Of a stretch of 64,000 bases of DNA, positions 48,590-61,245 are shown in pieces. Source of the DNA: Acorus gramineus. Lineage: Eukaryota > Streptophyta > Magnoliopsida > Acorales > Acoraceae. Each line of letters opens with the position of its first letter. Within the stretch, counting starts at the first letter, position 1. Both the position numbers and the translations under genes were made by a program. Where the stretch lies: contig CM060848.1 of assembly GCA_030737835.1 (NCBI GenBank), forward strand, positions 15,340,760 to 15,404,759, read 5' to 3'. The notes under the pieces were generated by a model, which searched no databases, had not been told where the DNA came from, and worked only from the letters and a program-made list of their open reading frames with translations.

Positions 48590-49026
48590 CATTTGGATAG
48601 AGGCATAAGCTATTCTGGGGTTTATACATATTCCAGGAATTGTTGACTTTATCAATGGAATAAGTGATTTTGTGTTTGGTTGTCTTTTCAGTTATTCTCG
48701 TTGGGAAACATAATAATAAAGGTTGTAGTGTTTGGTTGACAAGGAATAAAATGTGAATAAGGTGAAAAAAGTTGATTTGACATGTGGGCTCCATTGATAT
48801 ATAAGAGGTGATGACAGGTGATTTGATTTGATGACATGTGATTTGATAGGTGGATCCCTTTATACCAGTGGTGGAATAACACAATTCTATGGGGGGACTT
48901 GGAATACAAATACCAGCTTATTCTCACATAATTCTACATAGCTATACCTTCTTATTCTCTCTACCCAAACACTTTTTTTTCCTTATTCTCATCTATTCCT
49001 CCCCTATTCCTCTAGCCAAACAGCCC
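48590..49026. mobile_element. Tourist-like MITE with an empty-site partner
   Basis: Inserted in unit A. Unit B at about 49840 keeps the uninterrupted sequence. Ends are CATTTGGATAGAGG and CTAGCCAAACAGCCC, with TA/TAA at the junctions. The interior has GTTATTCTCGTTGGGAAACA. Confidence 0.8.
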
Positions 49027-49079
49027 TAAATAATTGAAAGTTCATGTTCACCGTTACTTACAAAAATGAAAATCCTAAG

Positions 49080-49218
49080 CCCCTGTTTGGATGCAGTATA
49101 ACTCCGGATAAATTTTGAAATAAGAAGGAATATGTTAAAAAAGATGTTTGGATGTCAAAGTACTCAGGGATAATATATGTCTGAATAAACTAAAGTGGTA
49201 TATACATTTCAGTCAACC
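49080..49218. repeat. Truncated MITE start
   Basis: AAGCCCCTGTTTGGATG begins exactly where units A and B diverge after CCTAA. No matching right end is found, so the copy is cut short. Confidence 0.5.
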
Positions 49219-49895
49219 CATGCATATTTGTTTGGTTGGGGAATTGAGAGTGGAATAGATGGTGATAAGATGAAATAGTGATAAAATGAATACTCCATCA
49301 CAATATAAGGAGCAACTTTTTTCAAATCTAGAACTTGGGCTTACACATTTTCAAAACATGCCAGTAGAATTAGTTCAACATGACTGACATTTTCGACCTT
49401 CATAATGCAGCTATCAAACCTGATGGCGGCTGTCCATGAATAGTAAGTTGGAATTTAAATATGATATATATTAATATGATATATATTTCTTCCCTTCTAT
49501 ACCAGAGCGTGTCACTTTCTCTTGATGGACCTGTCATCTTTGAAAAAAATGAACTCCCATTAATAATGCATGGAACCAATTGGAGATTGCGTATAAGTTG
49601 TTTTCAAATAATGCATGGATCTCCTGTTTTTGTTGTTTCCAAAGATATACCAAACCACCTAGCAAACAAAAAGATGATGTCAAACTAAGGAATTTAAGAT
49701 AGTTTTATATAAAAATGTGTATGGAGCTTTAGTTAAGTCGGTAAACATTTCTCACCTCTATGAAAAATGTCAAATAATCAAATCTTGAGAAGCACCGTTC
49801 TTTAAAAAAAAAAAAAAATTATAGGCCCATAAAAATATAAAATAAATGAAAGTTCATGTTCACTGTTTCTTACAAAAATAGAAATCCTAAATAAA
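49219..49895. repeat. Diverged tandem duplication, unit B
   Basis: Partner of 48012-48589 plus its continuation at 49027-49079. It gives the empty site for the MITE at 48590-49026. Confidence 0.8.
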
Positions 49896-50647
49896 CTCAA
49901 ATATTTTTCACAAATTACAATGAGTTTCAAATTCCATAAATTTATATATTTAATAATTTTAAATTTGATTGAATAAATAAAATGCAGTAATCAATATAAA
50001 AAATTGTAGTAGTGACCAACCCGAAAACTATCAAACTTAGAATTTGACAGAAACTCAAATATCATTCATGAATTATAAGCCTTAATACAATGAGTTCCGA
50101 AACACACTATGATTATTTAAATGACTATTGTTTTAAATATTTCAGCAATGGCAAAAATTCTAGAATAAACAAATATAATAACTAATAGGCGTGAGCCCAG
50201 GCCGGAAAAACAATATTAAATTTAAATCGTGATTCTATATAAACTCATATATTTTTTTGTAATTGAAACCCCAATGTTTAGGAGTTTTGCATTTTTTGTT
50301 TCTATCTTATCAATTTTATTTAAAATTAAATGCCTAACAAACTATATCCATTTTAGCTTCTAAATCAAAACAGACAAACAAACAATTAAACAAACCTGTC
50401 AAACCCTAACCAATAACTAACATAAGTTAGTTCTATATATGAAATTAAAAATTACTTATAAGAAAAAAATTGCAAAGTCGTAGGCAACCTAATTTTCTGT
50501 TATTTCAGAAAGTCAATATATTCTTTTTTCTTGGACATAATAATTCATTAAAGAAACAAACACTATAGTTGATGTAACACCACATGAATCATGAATGGTT
50601 CGTAAAAATGTAGATGTAACTATGTTAAAAGCCTCGAAGGGTCTGAT
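49896..50647. other. AT-rich intergenic stretch
   Basis: No gene is seen. Confidence 0.4.
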
Positions 50648-50954
50648 TGTTAGGAGTTCGGATCTTGGGATGCAATCAATCAAAAGAAATAAACAAACAA
50701 ATCGAAGCAAAGACACAAAAATTTTACGTGGTTCGGCAAATCTTGCCTACGTCCACGGAGCACACCAGAGATCAATCCACTATCAATGAGAAGTTTTTAC
50801 AATGGTCACACCGAAGATAAAAACCCTAGAGCCTAATGAAAAATATGAGATGCCCTTTTATACTGACATCTCATTAAGGGCAAAAAAGTCAATACACGAA
50901 AGACACCCCAAAAAAAATTTCTGCGCACATCATCAGGCTCCACAATATATAACA
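50648..50954 (-). repeat. 3' LTR of the Tork-type element
   Basis: On the minus strand it starts TGTTATATATTGTGG and ends CTCCTAACA, with a TATAAAAG box in U3. It is the only full-length copy of this LTR in the window. Confidence 0.88.
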
Positions 50955-51036
50955 ATCTCCCACTTGGAGACTGAACTAAGAGTAAATAACTTCTATCAAA
51001 TGATTGATCTATAATCTGGTGTGCTCATCCCTGTCC

Positions 51037-52590
51037 TCAAGCTAGAAGACCAACTGAAGCTGCGCACAGCTCCAGTTTCTCTGTAGTCACTGTCTTAGTC
51101 AACATGTCAGCTGGATTCTTGCTTCCCTGGATCTTCTCAAGCATTAGACTCCCATCATCCAAAAGCGTCCTGATGAAATGATAACGAAGTCCTATGTGCT
51201 TAGTCCTCGAATGAAATGCTGAATTTTTCGCCAAGTGTATAGCGCTCTGACTATCACTATGCAAAACATTCTTTGTCTGTCTGAATCCCAACTCTGTCAA
51301 CAAGCCCTGTAACCATATCATCTCTTTACTAGCCTCTGTCACAGCTATATACTCTGCCTCTGTAGTGGATAAAGCAACAATCTTCTGTATTTGTGAAATC
51401 CAACTAACAGCAGTAGTACCTACTGTAAAGACATAACCAGTAGTGCTCCTCCTATGATCAACCTCGCCAGCAAAGTCTGCATCTACAAAACCCTGTAGCC
51501 TCAACTCGCCCCTGCTGAAATATAAGCATCTATCAGTCGTACCTCGCAAGTATCTAAGTATCCACTTTACTGCTTCTCAATGTTGCTTGCCTGGATCTGA
51601 CATGAATCTGCTCACAGCTCCCACTGCATAGGCTATATCTGGTCTCGTGCTAACCATGGCATACATCAAACTTCCAATCGCTGAGGCATATGGAACATTA
51701 GCCATGAAGTTTCTCTCCTCCTCCGTTTTGGGACTTTGATCTTTGGACAGTTTGAAATGACTAGCCAAGGGTGTGCTAACTGCCTTAGCATCAGACATGC
51801 TAAACCTCTGCAAAACACGATTAATGTATTCAGCCTGAGACAACTGCAAAGTACCTCTCTGCTTGTCCCTCGTAATCCTCATCCCAAGGATCTTCTTTGC
51901 TGGACCCAGATCTTTCATATCAAACTCAGTTGATAATTGCTTCTTCAAGTTCCTGATTTCATCCATATCTGAACCAACCACTAACATGTCATCAACATAA
52001 AGTAGCAAAATAATATAACTGGAATCAAACCTCTTGAAGTAGCAGCAATGATCAGCGTTGCACTTGTGGTAGCCAGTTCGCTGCATGAAGCTATCAAATT
52101 TCTTGTACCACTGTCTTGGAGCCTGTTTTAAGCCATACAAGCTCCTCTTCAACTTGCAAACGAGTTTCTCCTTGCCCTTCACTATGAAACCCTCTGGTTG
52201 CTGCATGTATATCTCCTCCTCTAAGTCACCATGCAAAAAAGCAGTTTTGACATCTAACTGCTCAAGATGCAGACCCTCGGATGCAACGATACTCAAAACT
52301 GACCGAATGGTAGTCAGTTTCACAACTGGTGAGAAAATGTCGGTGTAGTCAATCCCCTCTTTCTGCTGAAAGCCTTTGACCACTAATCTCGCCTTGTATC
52401 TCTTAGAGCCATCCTGCTCCTCTTTGACTCGATACACCCATTTGTTGTGAAGAGCCTTCTTCTCCATGGGTAACTCAGCTAGCTCCCATGTCTCGTTGGA
52501 GATGAGTGACTTCATCTCATCTTCCATAGCAAACTCCCACTTGCTAGCATCCTCTCCTTGACATGCTTCAAAATAGCATTCAGGTTCACC
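51037..52590 (-). pseudogene. RT and RNase H of the Tork-type element
   Basis: RT occupies 51577-52527, with QLDVKTAFLHGDLEEEIYM and the YVDDM box. RNase H occupies 51037-51549, with STTEAEY and the HSDSQSA and RTKHIGLRYH segments. They are in one frame but split by an in-frame TGA near 51575, where relatives have a tryptophan. The RT segment is also out of frame with integrase upstream. Confidence 0.87.
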
Positions 52591-52598
52591 TGCATCAG

Positions 52599-54673
52599 TC
52601 AGAATAAATAATTCATGTACCTTCTGTTCGGAACATGTGGACGGGTGGATCTCCTGAGTGGAGGAGGCTCAGGAGCTGGGGCCTGTGGCATATCAACTTG
52701 CTGTTGATTATTCTGTGGTGTAGTTTCCTCTCTCTGAGATCTGTCAACTATTTGCTGTGACACTCTAACTACTGCAGTATTGTTAGGCTCAAAATAAACA
52801 GGATCAATATTCTTCGAATCACTAGACTGTGTTGCATTTCTGTCCTTGTACATCAGCTTTTCATTGAATATGACATCTCTACTTCTTATAACCTTTTTCT
52901 TTTGGTCATCCCAGAAACGATAACCAAAATCATCACCACCATATCCAATAAAAGTGCATTTTAGTGATTTAGAGTCAAGCTTACTCCTAGCATTATCACT
53001 AATGTGTACATATGAAACACAACCGAAAACTTTCAAATGAGAAAGGTTTACCTCTTTGCCGCTCCATACCTCCTCTGGTATCTTGTGGTCCAAAGGTACT
53101 GATGGTCCTCGGTTGATCAGGTAAGATGCTGTGTTGACTGCTTCTGCCCAGAACTGCTTTGGTAGACCTGACTGTATACGCATGCTTCTGGCTCTCTCAG
53201 TCAATGTTCGATTCATCCGCTCTGCTATACCATTCTGTTGTGGAGTCCCTTGCACAGTTCTCTCTAATCTGATTCCACTATCATAACAGAATTTCTTGAA
53301 ATTGGTGTCTTCATACTCACCACCATTGTCGGACCTCAGCCTCTTGATTCTCAAGCCTGTTCCATTTCCACCATTGCCTTCCACTTCTTGAACACTTCAA
53401 ACACCTCTGATTTCTGTCTCAAGAAGTAAACCCATACCTTCCTGGAATGGTCATCAATGAAAGTCACAAAATATGACTTTCCGCTAATGGATGAGACCGC
53501 AGCCGGTCCCCAGACATCTGTGTGAATCAACTCAAGCTTATTCTGCTTCGGAGTTCTGCCACACGTCTTGAAACTGATCCTCTTCTGCTTTCCAAAGATA
53601 CAACTCTCGCACAAGTCGATATCAACTGACTGCAATCCTGGCAATCTCCCCATCGAGTGCATGACTTTAAGTCCCTTTTGACTCATGTGACCAAGTCTCT
53701 GATGCCATATATTGGGATCATCCTTGCTGTTAGCAACTGCAATAGAACCACAAGCATCAGTTGTCACATAAAGAGTACCAGTCATTTTACCTCGTGCAAC
53801 GATCAATGAGCCTCTCGAAACCTTCCAGCTGTCACTACTGAAGGTTGTCATATAGCCTTCCTTTGCTAGCTGCCCAACTGAAATCAGGTTCTTTCTTAGG
53901 TCAGGAATGTGTCTGACATCATTCAATTCCCATACAGAGCCATTCAGCTTGATCTGCACTTTACCCTTGCCGACCACATCGCATGGTTGATCATCACCAA
54001 GGTACACCTTCCCAAAGCTGCCTGGGACGTAATTTCTGAGAAGATCTTTGTTAGAGGTCGCGTGAAACGATGCACCAGAATCCATCACCCAAGAATCGGA
54101 CTTGTTCTCCATGGAACAAATCAATGCATCATCTGATTCTTCTGAAAGAACATTGGATTCATTCTTGTTGTGTGTTTCTTTCTTCTCTGACCTGCACTGA
54201 TTTCTGTAATGTCCAGTTTTACCACAATTCCAGCACTCAATAATCTTCTTCACATTCTGATTTTGATTATTGTTGGAATTGCTTGGGTTTCTCGATTTGG
54301 ATCTGCCGTTCCTCGATTTTGATTTGCCACGCCCATTGCCCTTGTTTGAACTTCTGCCTCTGCTATCAACATTCAACGCTGATCCGGAAGTGGAACCACC
54401 ATCTGCTTGTCGCCTGATCTCCTCTGTCATAATCAGATTCACCACATCATCGAACTTCAATTTTTTCTTTCCTGTAGAGGAACTGATCGCGGTAACAGTG
54501 CCGTTCCAACTCTCGGGTAACTGCCCGAGGATCAATAAAGCACGGATCTCATCATCGAAAACGAGATCGACTGAATTTAATTGATCCGTAACTTCATTAA
54601 ATTCGTTGAGATGATCCTTGAAATTGCAATCTTCGGTCATCTTCATATTGAATAACTTCTTAATGAGACGCAC
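52599..54673 (-). pseudogene. Gag, protease and integrase of the Tork-type element
   Basis: 53351-54673 carries the C-terminal half of gag, a CWNCGKTGHYRNQC zinc knuckle, the VMDSGAS protease site and the start of integrase (LELIHTDVWGP). A one-base change near 53370 moves the rest of integrase (SDNGGEYE, QQNGIAERMNR) to the frame 52599-53384. A further frame change lies near 52600 before RT. The gag N-terminus is missing. Confidence 0.87.
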
Positions 54674-54717
54674 CTTATTTGCCGCAGAAGGCTGTTCTCC
54701 CGTCTCCTCGTCTCAAG

Positions 54718-55370
54718 GTATGTTTGGTTGCACAATTACAAAACTGATTTTACAAGAATCTAGGTTTTAAAATCGATTTTATAGGAAGCTCATCCTTTTA
54801 GCTTTTGAAAATGCAGTTTTTGAGCAATATTTATCTAAAACTTGTCTACATGAAGCTCCTAGAATAACTGTTTAGTTACACGATTATAAAAGCAACTTCT
54901 TACAATGCAAAAGTTAAACGCATGCCTTGAGACAAGGTCACCAAGGCAATTGCCTAAGGCCCCCACCCAACAAGGGCTCCTAAGAACCATCTATTAAGTA
55001 GACTTTAATAAAATGTACAGTGAGATGTGTTACTTCAATTAATCCCTTTCGATAAACTTTCTCAATTTGTTTGATATTTCTATAAAATTTCTTTTTTTTC
55101 CTAAATGTCTCCAACTATAATCCAATATACATTTCAATTTTTAAATTTAATTTTTTTTATTAAGTGCATATGATATTATATAATGTTTTAATCAAATTAT
55201 TATATAATGCTATATATTTATTTAGTAATATTGATAATGTGCAAGATTAAAACAATCTAGATTTTTTAAAAATATAATATATGGGGTCACGCTTTAAAAT
55301 TTCACCTAGGGCCCACTAAAAAATTCAATTCTCAGGGCCGACTCTGGTTAAACGCTGCCTTAGTCGGTGC
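54718..55370. mobile_element. MITE of the TTGCACGATTGTAAA family, interrupted
   Basis: Left part 54718-54921 matches 26465-26700 (GGTTGCACAATTACAAAA, GATTTTATAGGAAGCT). The sequence resumes after 55347. An hAT-like element sits inside. Its left edge abuts the broken end of the copia element. Confidence 0.6.
54922..55346. mobile_element. Small hAT-like element with 9-bp target duplication
   Basis: GTTAAACGC flanks it exactly on both sides (54913-54921 and 55347-55355). The right end reads CTCAGGGCCGACTCTG, the complement of CAGAGTCGGCCCTGAG, which is like plant hAT ends. The left end is weaker. 425 bp, no transposase. Confidence 0.65.
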
Positions 55371-55667
55371 TAATACACTAGTTTCACAACCCCACTGCAA
55401 GAAACAGTTCCTCAACAGTGTATATTATAATATTATATTGAATGAAAATTATAATTTTTTTTAATAAAAAATATATTAATGTAATTCAGTGTATACTTCA
55501 TTTTTATTAGAACAAGAATGCCTAGATCGCACATATGAATGGACATATCACTTGCATTGTAAACTAATTAGACAACATGTATTGAAATATTTCCACGCGT
55601 ACTGAGACAAAACAGACAACAGTTTTACAACCGATTTTCCATTGCATTCATTGTTGTCTAAGAGCTT
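55356..55667. other. Intergenic stretch
   Basis: AT-rich. No gene. Confidence 0.4.
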
Positions 55668-55898
55668 GTTTGGCAACATATATAAAAGCAACTTTTAGCT
55701 TTTTTTAAGAGAAAGCTAAAAGCTGTTATACTAAATAAGTCAACTTAAATATATTATCATTACTAAATTTTATCTCTAAACTGTGTCTCGAAATCTGTGT
55801 TTCATAAAGCAGCAATCATTATTACACAATTAAAAAGTGTGTATAAAACTACAAAAACTAAAAATTATTTTTCAAATCGTGTTACTAAACGAGGCCTA
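55668..55898. mobile_element. MITE of the GTTTGGCAA family, copy 2
   Basis: Begins GCTTGTTTGGCAAC and ends CTAAACGAGGC, with CTAAG on both sides. It lies about 230 bp upstream of the STR start codon, so it forms part of the STR upstream region. Confidence 0.65.
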
Positions 55899-56126
55899 AG
55901 ACTAAGGCTATGAAGACATTCCCAATTGGAATAATCCATGAACATAGTAAACATAGCCAATGTCACACCTCCTGTGATATCAAAGTTCAAGCAATATAAG
56001 AAAAAATAAATCAAACACAGAGTAAGACAACCACACCTTCTCAACATGTCCGCCAAAATTGTCTTTTAAATTCACAGCAACCCCAACCCCAACAATGGGA
56101 GGTCCAGACACAAAAAACAGAACACA

Positions 56127-59100
56127 ATGAACAAGACTTCCTCGACATTGAAGCCGGCGCCACTACGACAAATGTCGTCGGACCCGAACCAGAACCTGGA
56201 AACCCTGCTCGACATGGACAACCCCACGAGCCGGCACGCCCCCCCGGACCACCAGCAGACCGTGGTCGACCACCGCGGGCAGGGCCTCGAATTCGACAAC
56301 CTGTCTTACAGTGTGCTCAAGAAGCAAAAGAAAGAGGGCGTGTGGTACACAAGAGAGGCTTATCTCCTCAACGACATCTCCGGTCAGGCCCTCCGTGGCC
56401 AGGTCACGGCCATCATGGGTCCTAGCGGCGCTGGCAAGTCCACCTTCTTGGACGCTCTCGCTGGGCGCATCGCACGCGGGAGCCTTGAAGGCTCCGTTCG
56501 TGTCGATAGCATACCGGTAAGCAGTGTTTTAAAACCCAAACTGATCTGACTGGTTGAACAGGCTAAATCTTCACGCACTTTGAATTAATCTTTAAAATCA
56601 GATCATATATAAAAACCAGTAATTATCTCACCGATTGAGCTGACGGTTTTGAGAACTGTCTATGGGTTTATTAAACCAACTAATTTTTTATTCGTAAAGT
56701 GTTATTAATTGTTTATTTAAATATGAAATCTACTAAAAATTATATTTTATATAATAAAATTATGGTATGGTATTTAAGTAAAAATTTTAAAAATATTGAA
56801 ATTAATATTAGATAGTTAATAAAAAAAATTAATATTTTCATAAATTTTATTCATTTAACAATAATATTTTTATTATGTTATGATAGTATCATGGTTCAAA
56901 TTTAGTTGAATGAATGACTCTTAAAGCGTTCATTTTTCTCATTCAATGAAGGGGTTTGGTTTCTAGCATTGCTGGTAAGTGACACTTGCGCGTTGTTGCA
57001 GGTGACGACGAGCTACATAAAGAAGGTGTCGTCGTACGTGATGCAGGACGACCAGCTCTTCCCGATGCTGACGGTGTTCGAGACGTTCATGTTCGCGGCC
57101 GAGGTGAGGCTCCCGCCGTCGGTCTCGCGCGCCGAGAAGCGGAGGCGCGTACACGAGCTCCTCGACCAGCTCGGGCTGCAGACCGCGGCACACACGTACA
57201 TAGGGGACGAAGGGAGGCGCGGCGTGTCGGGGGGAGAGCGGCGGAGGGTGTCAATCGGGATCGACATCATACACGGGCCGTCCCTCCTCTTCCTCGACGA
57301 GCCCACTTCCGGGCTCGACTCGACGAGCGCGTACAACGTCGTCGAGAAGGTGAAGGACATCGCCCGCGGCGGGAGCATCGTCCTCATGACGATCCACCAG
57401 CCGTCCTTCAGGATCCAAATGCTCCTCGACCGCATCGTAATCCTCGCAAGGTACGATCAGATGGAATCTCTTATTAATTTATTATTGAAAACTAACAATG
57501 ATGGAAAACATCCCACAGAGGAAGACTAGTCTACCTGGGCACCCCATCTTTTCTCCCCGCCCACCTCACGGGATTCGGAAGAGAAGTCCCGGAAGGCGAG
57601 AACAGCCTCGAATACTTCCTCGACGTGATCAAGGAGTATGACGAGTCAACGCACGGGCTCGAGCCGCTCGTCGTGTACCAGCGCGACGGTGTGAAGCCCA
57701 ACCAGGCCGCGAGGACCCCGATCCCAAAGACGCCGAGGACCCCCTACCAGAAATCCTTCTCCAAACACATCCCTCTCCGGAGCTTCCAGTTCTCGTCCGG
57801 AAACATGACTCCCCGCACCGATCTCAGCCGCTTCGACCAGTACTACGATGATGACGAAGAGGACGAAGAGGAGGATTTCGACAATTCACTCGAGCGCAAG
57901 AAGCCCGTCGTCATAAAGGGCGCGCAGACGCCCATGCAGAGTGGCGTGTACCACCCGCGCCTGGCTTCGCAGTTCTACAAGGACTTCTCCGTGTGGATCT
58001 ACCACGGCGTCACGGGCACCCCCCACCACAACAACCGCCCGTCCTGGACTCCCGCGCGGACTCCCGGACGGACTCCCGCCAAGACCCCAATCTCCACAAC
58101 CCACGCGCGCGCGCAACATCATCATCAGCAGCCGAAGACGCCCGCGCAGTACGACCGCCAGAGCTCGCACACGCCGTTCCGCGCGCCTCCTCAGCGTCAC
58201 GACGAGCGCGAGGAGCGTTTGGGGCCGAAGTTCGCGAACAATTGGGCGCGCGAGGTGGCGGTGCTGTCGTGGCGGACGGCGCTGAACGTGGTGCGCACGC
58301 CCGAGCTGTTCCTGTCGCGCGAGATCGTGCTGACGGTGATGGCGGTCATACTGTCGACGCTGTTCCGCCGGCTCGACCAGCCGGAGTTCCAGACCATAAA
58401 CCGGTTGCTCAACTTCTACATATTCTCGGTGTGCCTCGTCTTCTTCTCGTCCAACGACGCCGTCCCGACCTTCATCCAGGAGAGGTTCATCTTCATACGC
58501 GAGACATCACACAATGCGTACCGCGCGTCCTCCTACGTCGTCTCCTCCCTCCTCGTCTACCTCCCGTTCTTCGCCGTGCAAGTAAGCCTACATTTTTAAA
58601 TCATTTCAATACAAGTACTAATATTGGAATTCAAATACATTTGAATTTAAAACAAATACACCTAACAAATATTAACTTTTATATTTGAATCACTTTAGAT
58701 ACGGATTGGATATCAATTTTTTTTTTTAGATAATTGACATGTTTAAATATAGGCACTAGTTTTATCAAATGATATATTAAAAATATATAAAATTAAAATT
58801 GAATATTAAGATTTATCATCTTTTCAAGATATCATACATATAAAATACAATATTTATTTAAAATATCATGTTTGTGATTAATTACACAGAATAATAAATA
58901 TGAACGATTTACAGTACAAACATATATAATTTTATAATATATGCCAAATTCAAACATTTTTTAGAACAAATAAATTGATATAGGTATGCATACTCCAGAC
59001 TTTCAAATACCAAAAAATTTCGGATTTCCCATATACAATTTCAGGGCTTAACAAATTTAGATGTCATGGCATTCAAATGTCATACAAAGATAATATAACA

Positions 59101-59842
59101 ATTAATTGACATGCCAAAGATTATGATTGATCATGCAACATAATTAAATTTGAACAATCTGATCATATTTTGATATCTTTCAGAGAAAATAAATTCGTAT
59201 GACCGTATCCACACCAGACTCTAGATATTCGAACATCAGATAATTTTTTGTCAAATAAGTAACAGTATGCTTACAATGCAGGGCTTCACATTCGCAATCA
59301 TAACCAGATACATGCTCCACCTGAAAAGCAGCCTGTTCTACTTCTGGGTCATCCTCTTTGCCTCCCTGACCACCACCAACGGCTACGTCATGCTCGTCTC
59401 CGCGCTCGTGCCGAGCTACATCACCGGCTACGCCGTCGTCATCGCGACCACCGCCCTCTTCTTCCTCATGTGCGGCTTCTTCCTGAAGCGGACCCAGATC
59501 CCGTTCTACTGGCGGTGGCTCCACTACATATCGGCGATCAAGTACCCCTTCGAAGGCTTGTTGTTGAACGAGTTCAAAGGGAGCAGATGCTACAGCGGGT
59601 CGTCCGCGGATCTCTTGTCGGGTCCGCTCGGGGAGCTCAAGAACAGCAGCCTTCACTTCGGTCAGTACGCGCGGGAGCACCCGTTGGAATGCATGTTGGT
59701 GGGAGAAGACGTGGTGGAGACGATGGACATACAGCTGAAGAGCATCTGGGCTGATGTCGCGATACTGCTCGCGTGGGGCGTGGTTTACAGGCTGCTGTTC
59801 TATGTGGTTCTCAGGTTTTACTCCAAGAATGAGCGCAAGTGA
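56127..59842 (+). CDS. Half-size ABCG transporter STR (stunted arbuscule)
   Basis: Family role: with STR2 it forms a transporter in the periarbuscular membrane that supplies lipid to arbuscular mycorrhizal fungi. Exons 56127-56516, 57002-57450, 57519-58581 and 59282-59842 join to 820 residues; Medicago STR is nearly the same length. Order is nucleotide-binding domain, then membrane domain, as in ABCG half transporters. Walker A GPSGAGKS is at 98-105, signature [10 protein letters not shown] at 205-214, Walker [14 protein letters not shown] at 225-237 and the H-loop histidine at 262. The STR-type linker follows, with TP repeats (about 346-355 and 457-470) and an acidic run at 390-400. Six hydrophobic segments lie between about 548 and 814, and it ends FYSKNERK. 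An in-frame ATG at residue 16 could also be the start. Coding exons are much more GC-rich than the introns. Confidence 0.95.
56517..57001 (+). other. STR intron 1
   Basis: AT-rich, with a GTAAGC donor and TTGCAG acceptor. No other feature. Confidence 0.85.
58582..59281 (+). other. STR intron 3
   Basis: AT-rich, 700 bp, with a GTAAGC donor and AATGCAG acceptor. No inserted element is recognised. Confidence 0.85.
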
Positions 59843-60539
59843 TCATCCAGTACTTTTTTTTTTTTTTTTTGAGTTTGATTAACAATGGTAAAGCTATCTC
59901 TAGCCTTACTCAAACTTATACTCAAATTTCACTTAAAATTTGAGTAAAAGCTTGATTTGATATGATGTGTCTTCAATCATCATTTTGTGTTTTAGTCAAA
60001 TCTTTTTAAAAATTCACATTTTCTTCTAATTATTTTCTATAAACATTTTTAAAGTCATTTTTTCAAAAAAATTTACTACTCAATTTTTCTTCTTTTCAAG
60101 ATATTCAAATTTATAAATTATAACCATCCAATTTTTTGAAAAAAAATATAAAAATAATATTTTTTCATTGGAATAAAAATAAGAAGTTAAAAAAAAAGAT
60201 GAAGATTTAATAAAGAAAACATTTTTTTTTGTTTCAAGAGAGTGAAAATTTTAAGGGGTGAGAAGGCATCTAATATAATTCAACTAAACGTGGAGTTGAA
60301 ATGAAAAAAAATGTCACAAAAGAAAATGTGGAGATAGAGAGAAAAAAGAAATGTTGAAAATTGGGATAAAGATTTGAATAAAAGCTTGATTTGGTATAGA
60401 TAAATGGTTGGAGATGATTTTGGATGACTTTTACTCAAATTTAAATTTAAGTAAATAGTTGGGTATAGAATTAGAGATACTCTAATAATGAATTTGAGAA
60501 TAGTATATTTAGAGCGAAAGTAAATGTGAACCAACACAA
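59843..60539. other. STR 3' region and AT-rich stretch
   Basis: No gene. It contains a T-run just after the STR stop codon. Two similar TGAGTAAAAGCTTGATTTG-type pieces at about 59942 and 60377 may mark a degraded inverted or direct repeat. Confidence 0.4.
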
Positions 60540-60980
60540 TTTAGTGGTTATGTTCTGAAAGCGGAATAGGTGGGGAATATTGTGAAATAGGGGTGAATAT
60601 GCTTCAAAACCCTTTTTGTTTGTAAAGAATAAGTGACTATAGCTATCTCGGAATAGGCAGGTATAAACTGATATTATATAGTATTCAGATTCCCCTAGAA
60701 CTATGTTACCCATCTAAAGAAAACCTACGTGTCAAATCAACTCATCTATCATCACCTCTTATATATCATGACTCACATGTCAAATCATTAAAATGATTAT
60801 TTTTTATTTATATTAGAATAATTATATATTGTGAAATAGCTTATATCACTGCTCAAATGAGTCTCCCAGTTATAAAAGAGAAGATATGAATGGTAAGATC
60901 ATTATGTTAAATTTACAAGGGTAGAAACATAGAAGAATGAAATGAGGTTGGTTGGATAATTAATCAGACCCTGATAAAAC
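60540..60980. repeat. Degraded Tourist-like MITE, reverse orientation
   Basis: Contains complements of family pieces (ATCATCACCTCTTATATATC, GAATAGGTGGGGAAT). Ends are not definable. Confidence 0.45.
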
Positions 60981-61245
60981 ATAGCAGTGAATGATGTTAA
61001 TGTTGGGTTTATGTCTTTCATTTTGATTTTTGGATATTAATGAACTACGGAAGAATAGGGGTTTTTTTTTTTTTTTTTTTTAGCCACGATTGAAATATTG
61101 TTGTCACTGTAAATGGATATGCAGCCTGAGATTCTCCAAAAAGGTAGACGGTACCTTTTTTGAGAATCTTGAGAATAGACACGCTTCTATTAAAATACAA
61201 GCCAACTCACAACAAAAACCATAAACATCTGTTCATAACATTTAG

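Larger units (their letters stand above)
50648..54715 (-). mobile_element. Tork/Tnt1-type copia retrotransposon, 5'-truncated and inactive
   Basis: A 307-bp 3' LTR (50648-50954, TG...CA) is preceded on the minus strand by a purine tract AAGTGGGAGAT. Order is gag, protease, integrase, RT, RNase H. The 5' LTR, primer-binding site and N-terminal part of gag are lost; the element stops abruptly at about 54715 against a MITE. Three lesions break the polyprotein. Sequence style (KAPRQWYKKFDSF region, CX2CX4HX4C gag) fits Tork/Tnt1 relatives. The same LTR family left a solo LTR at 10177 and a fragment at 30847. Confidence 0.9.

Noticed and set aside
57941-58688. Long alternative frames over STR exon 3
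   Set aside because: Shadows of a GC-rich exon. The STR frame has clear ABCG homology and correct splice phases.
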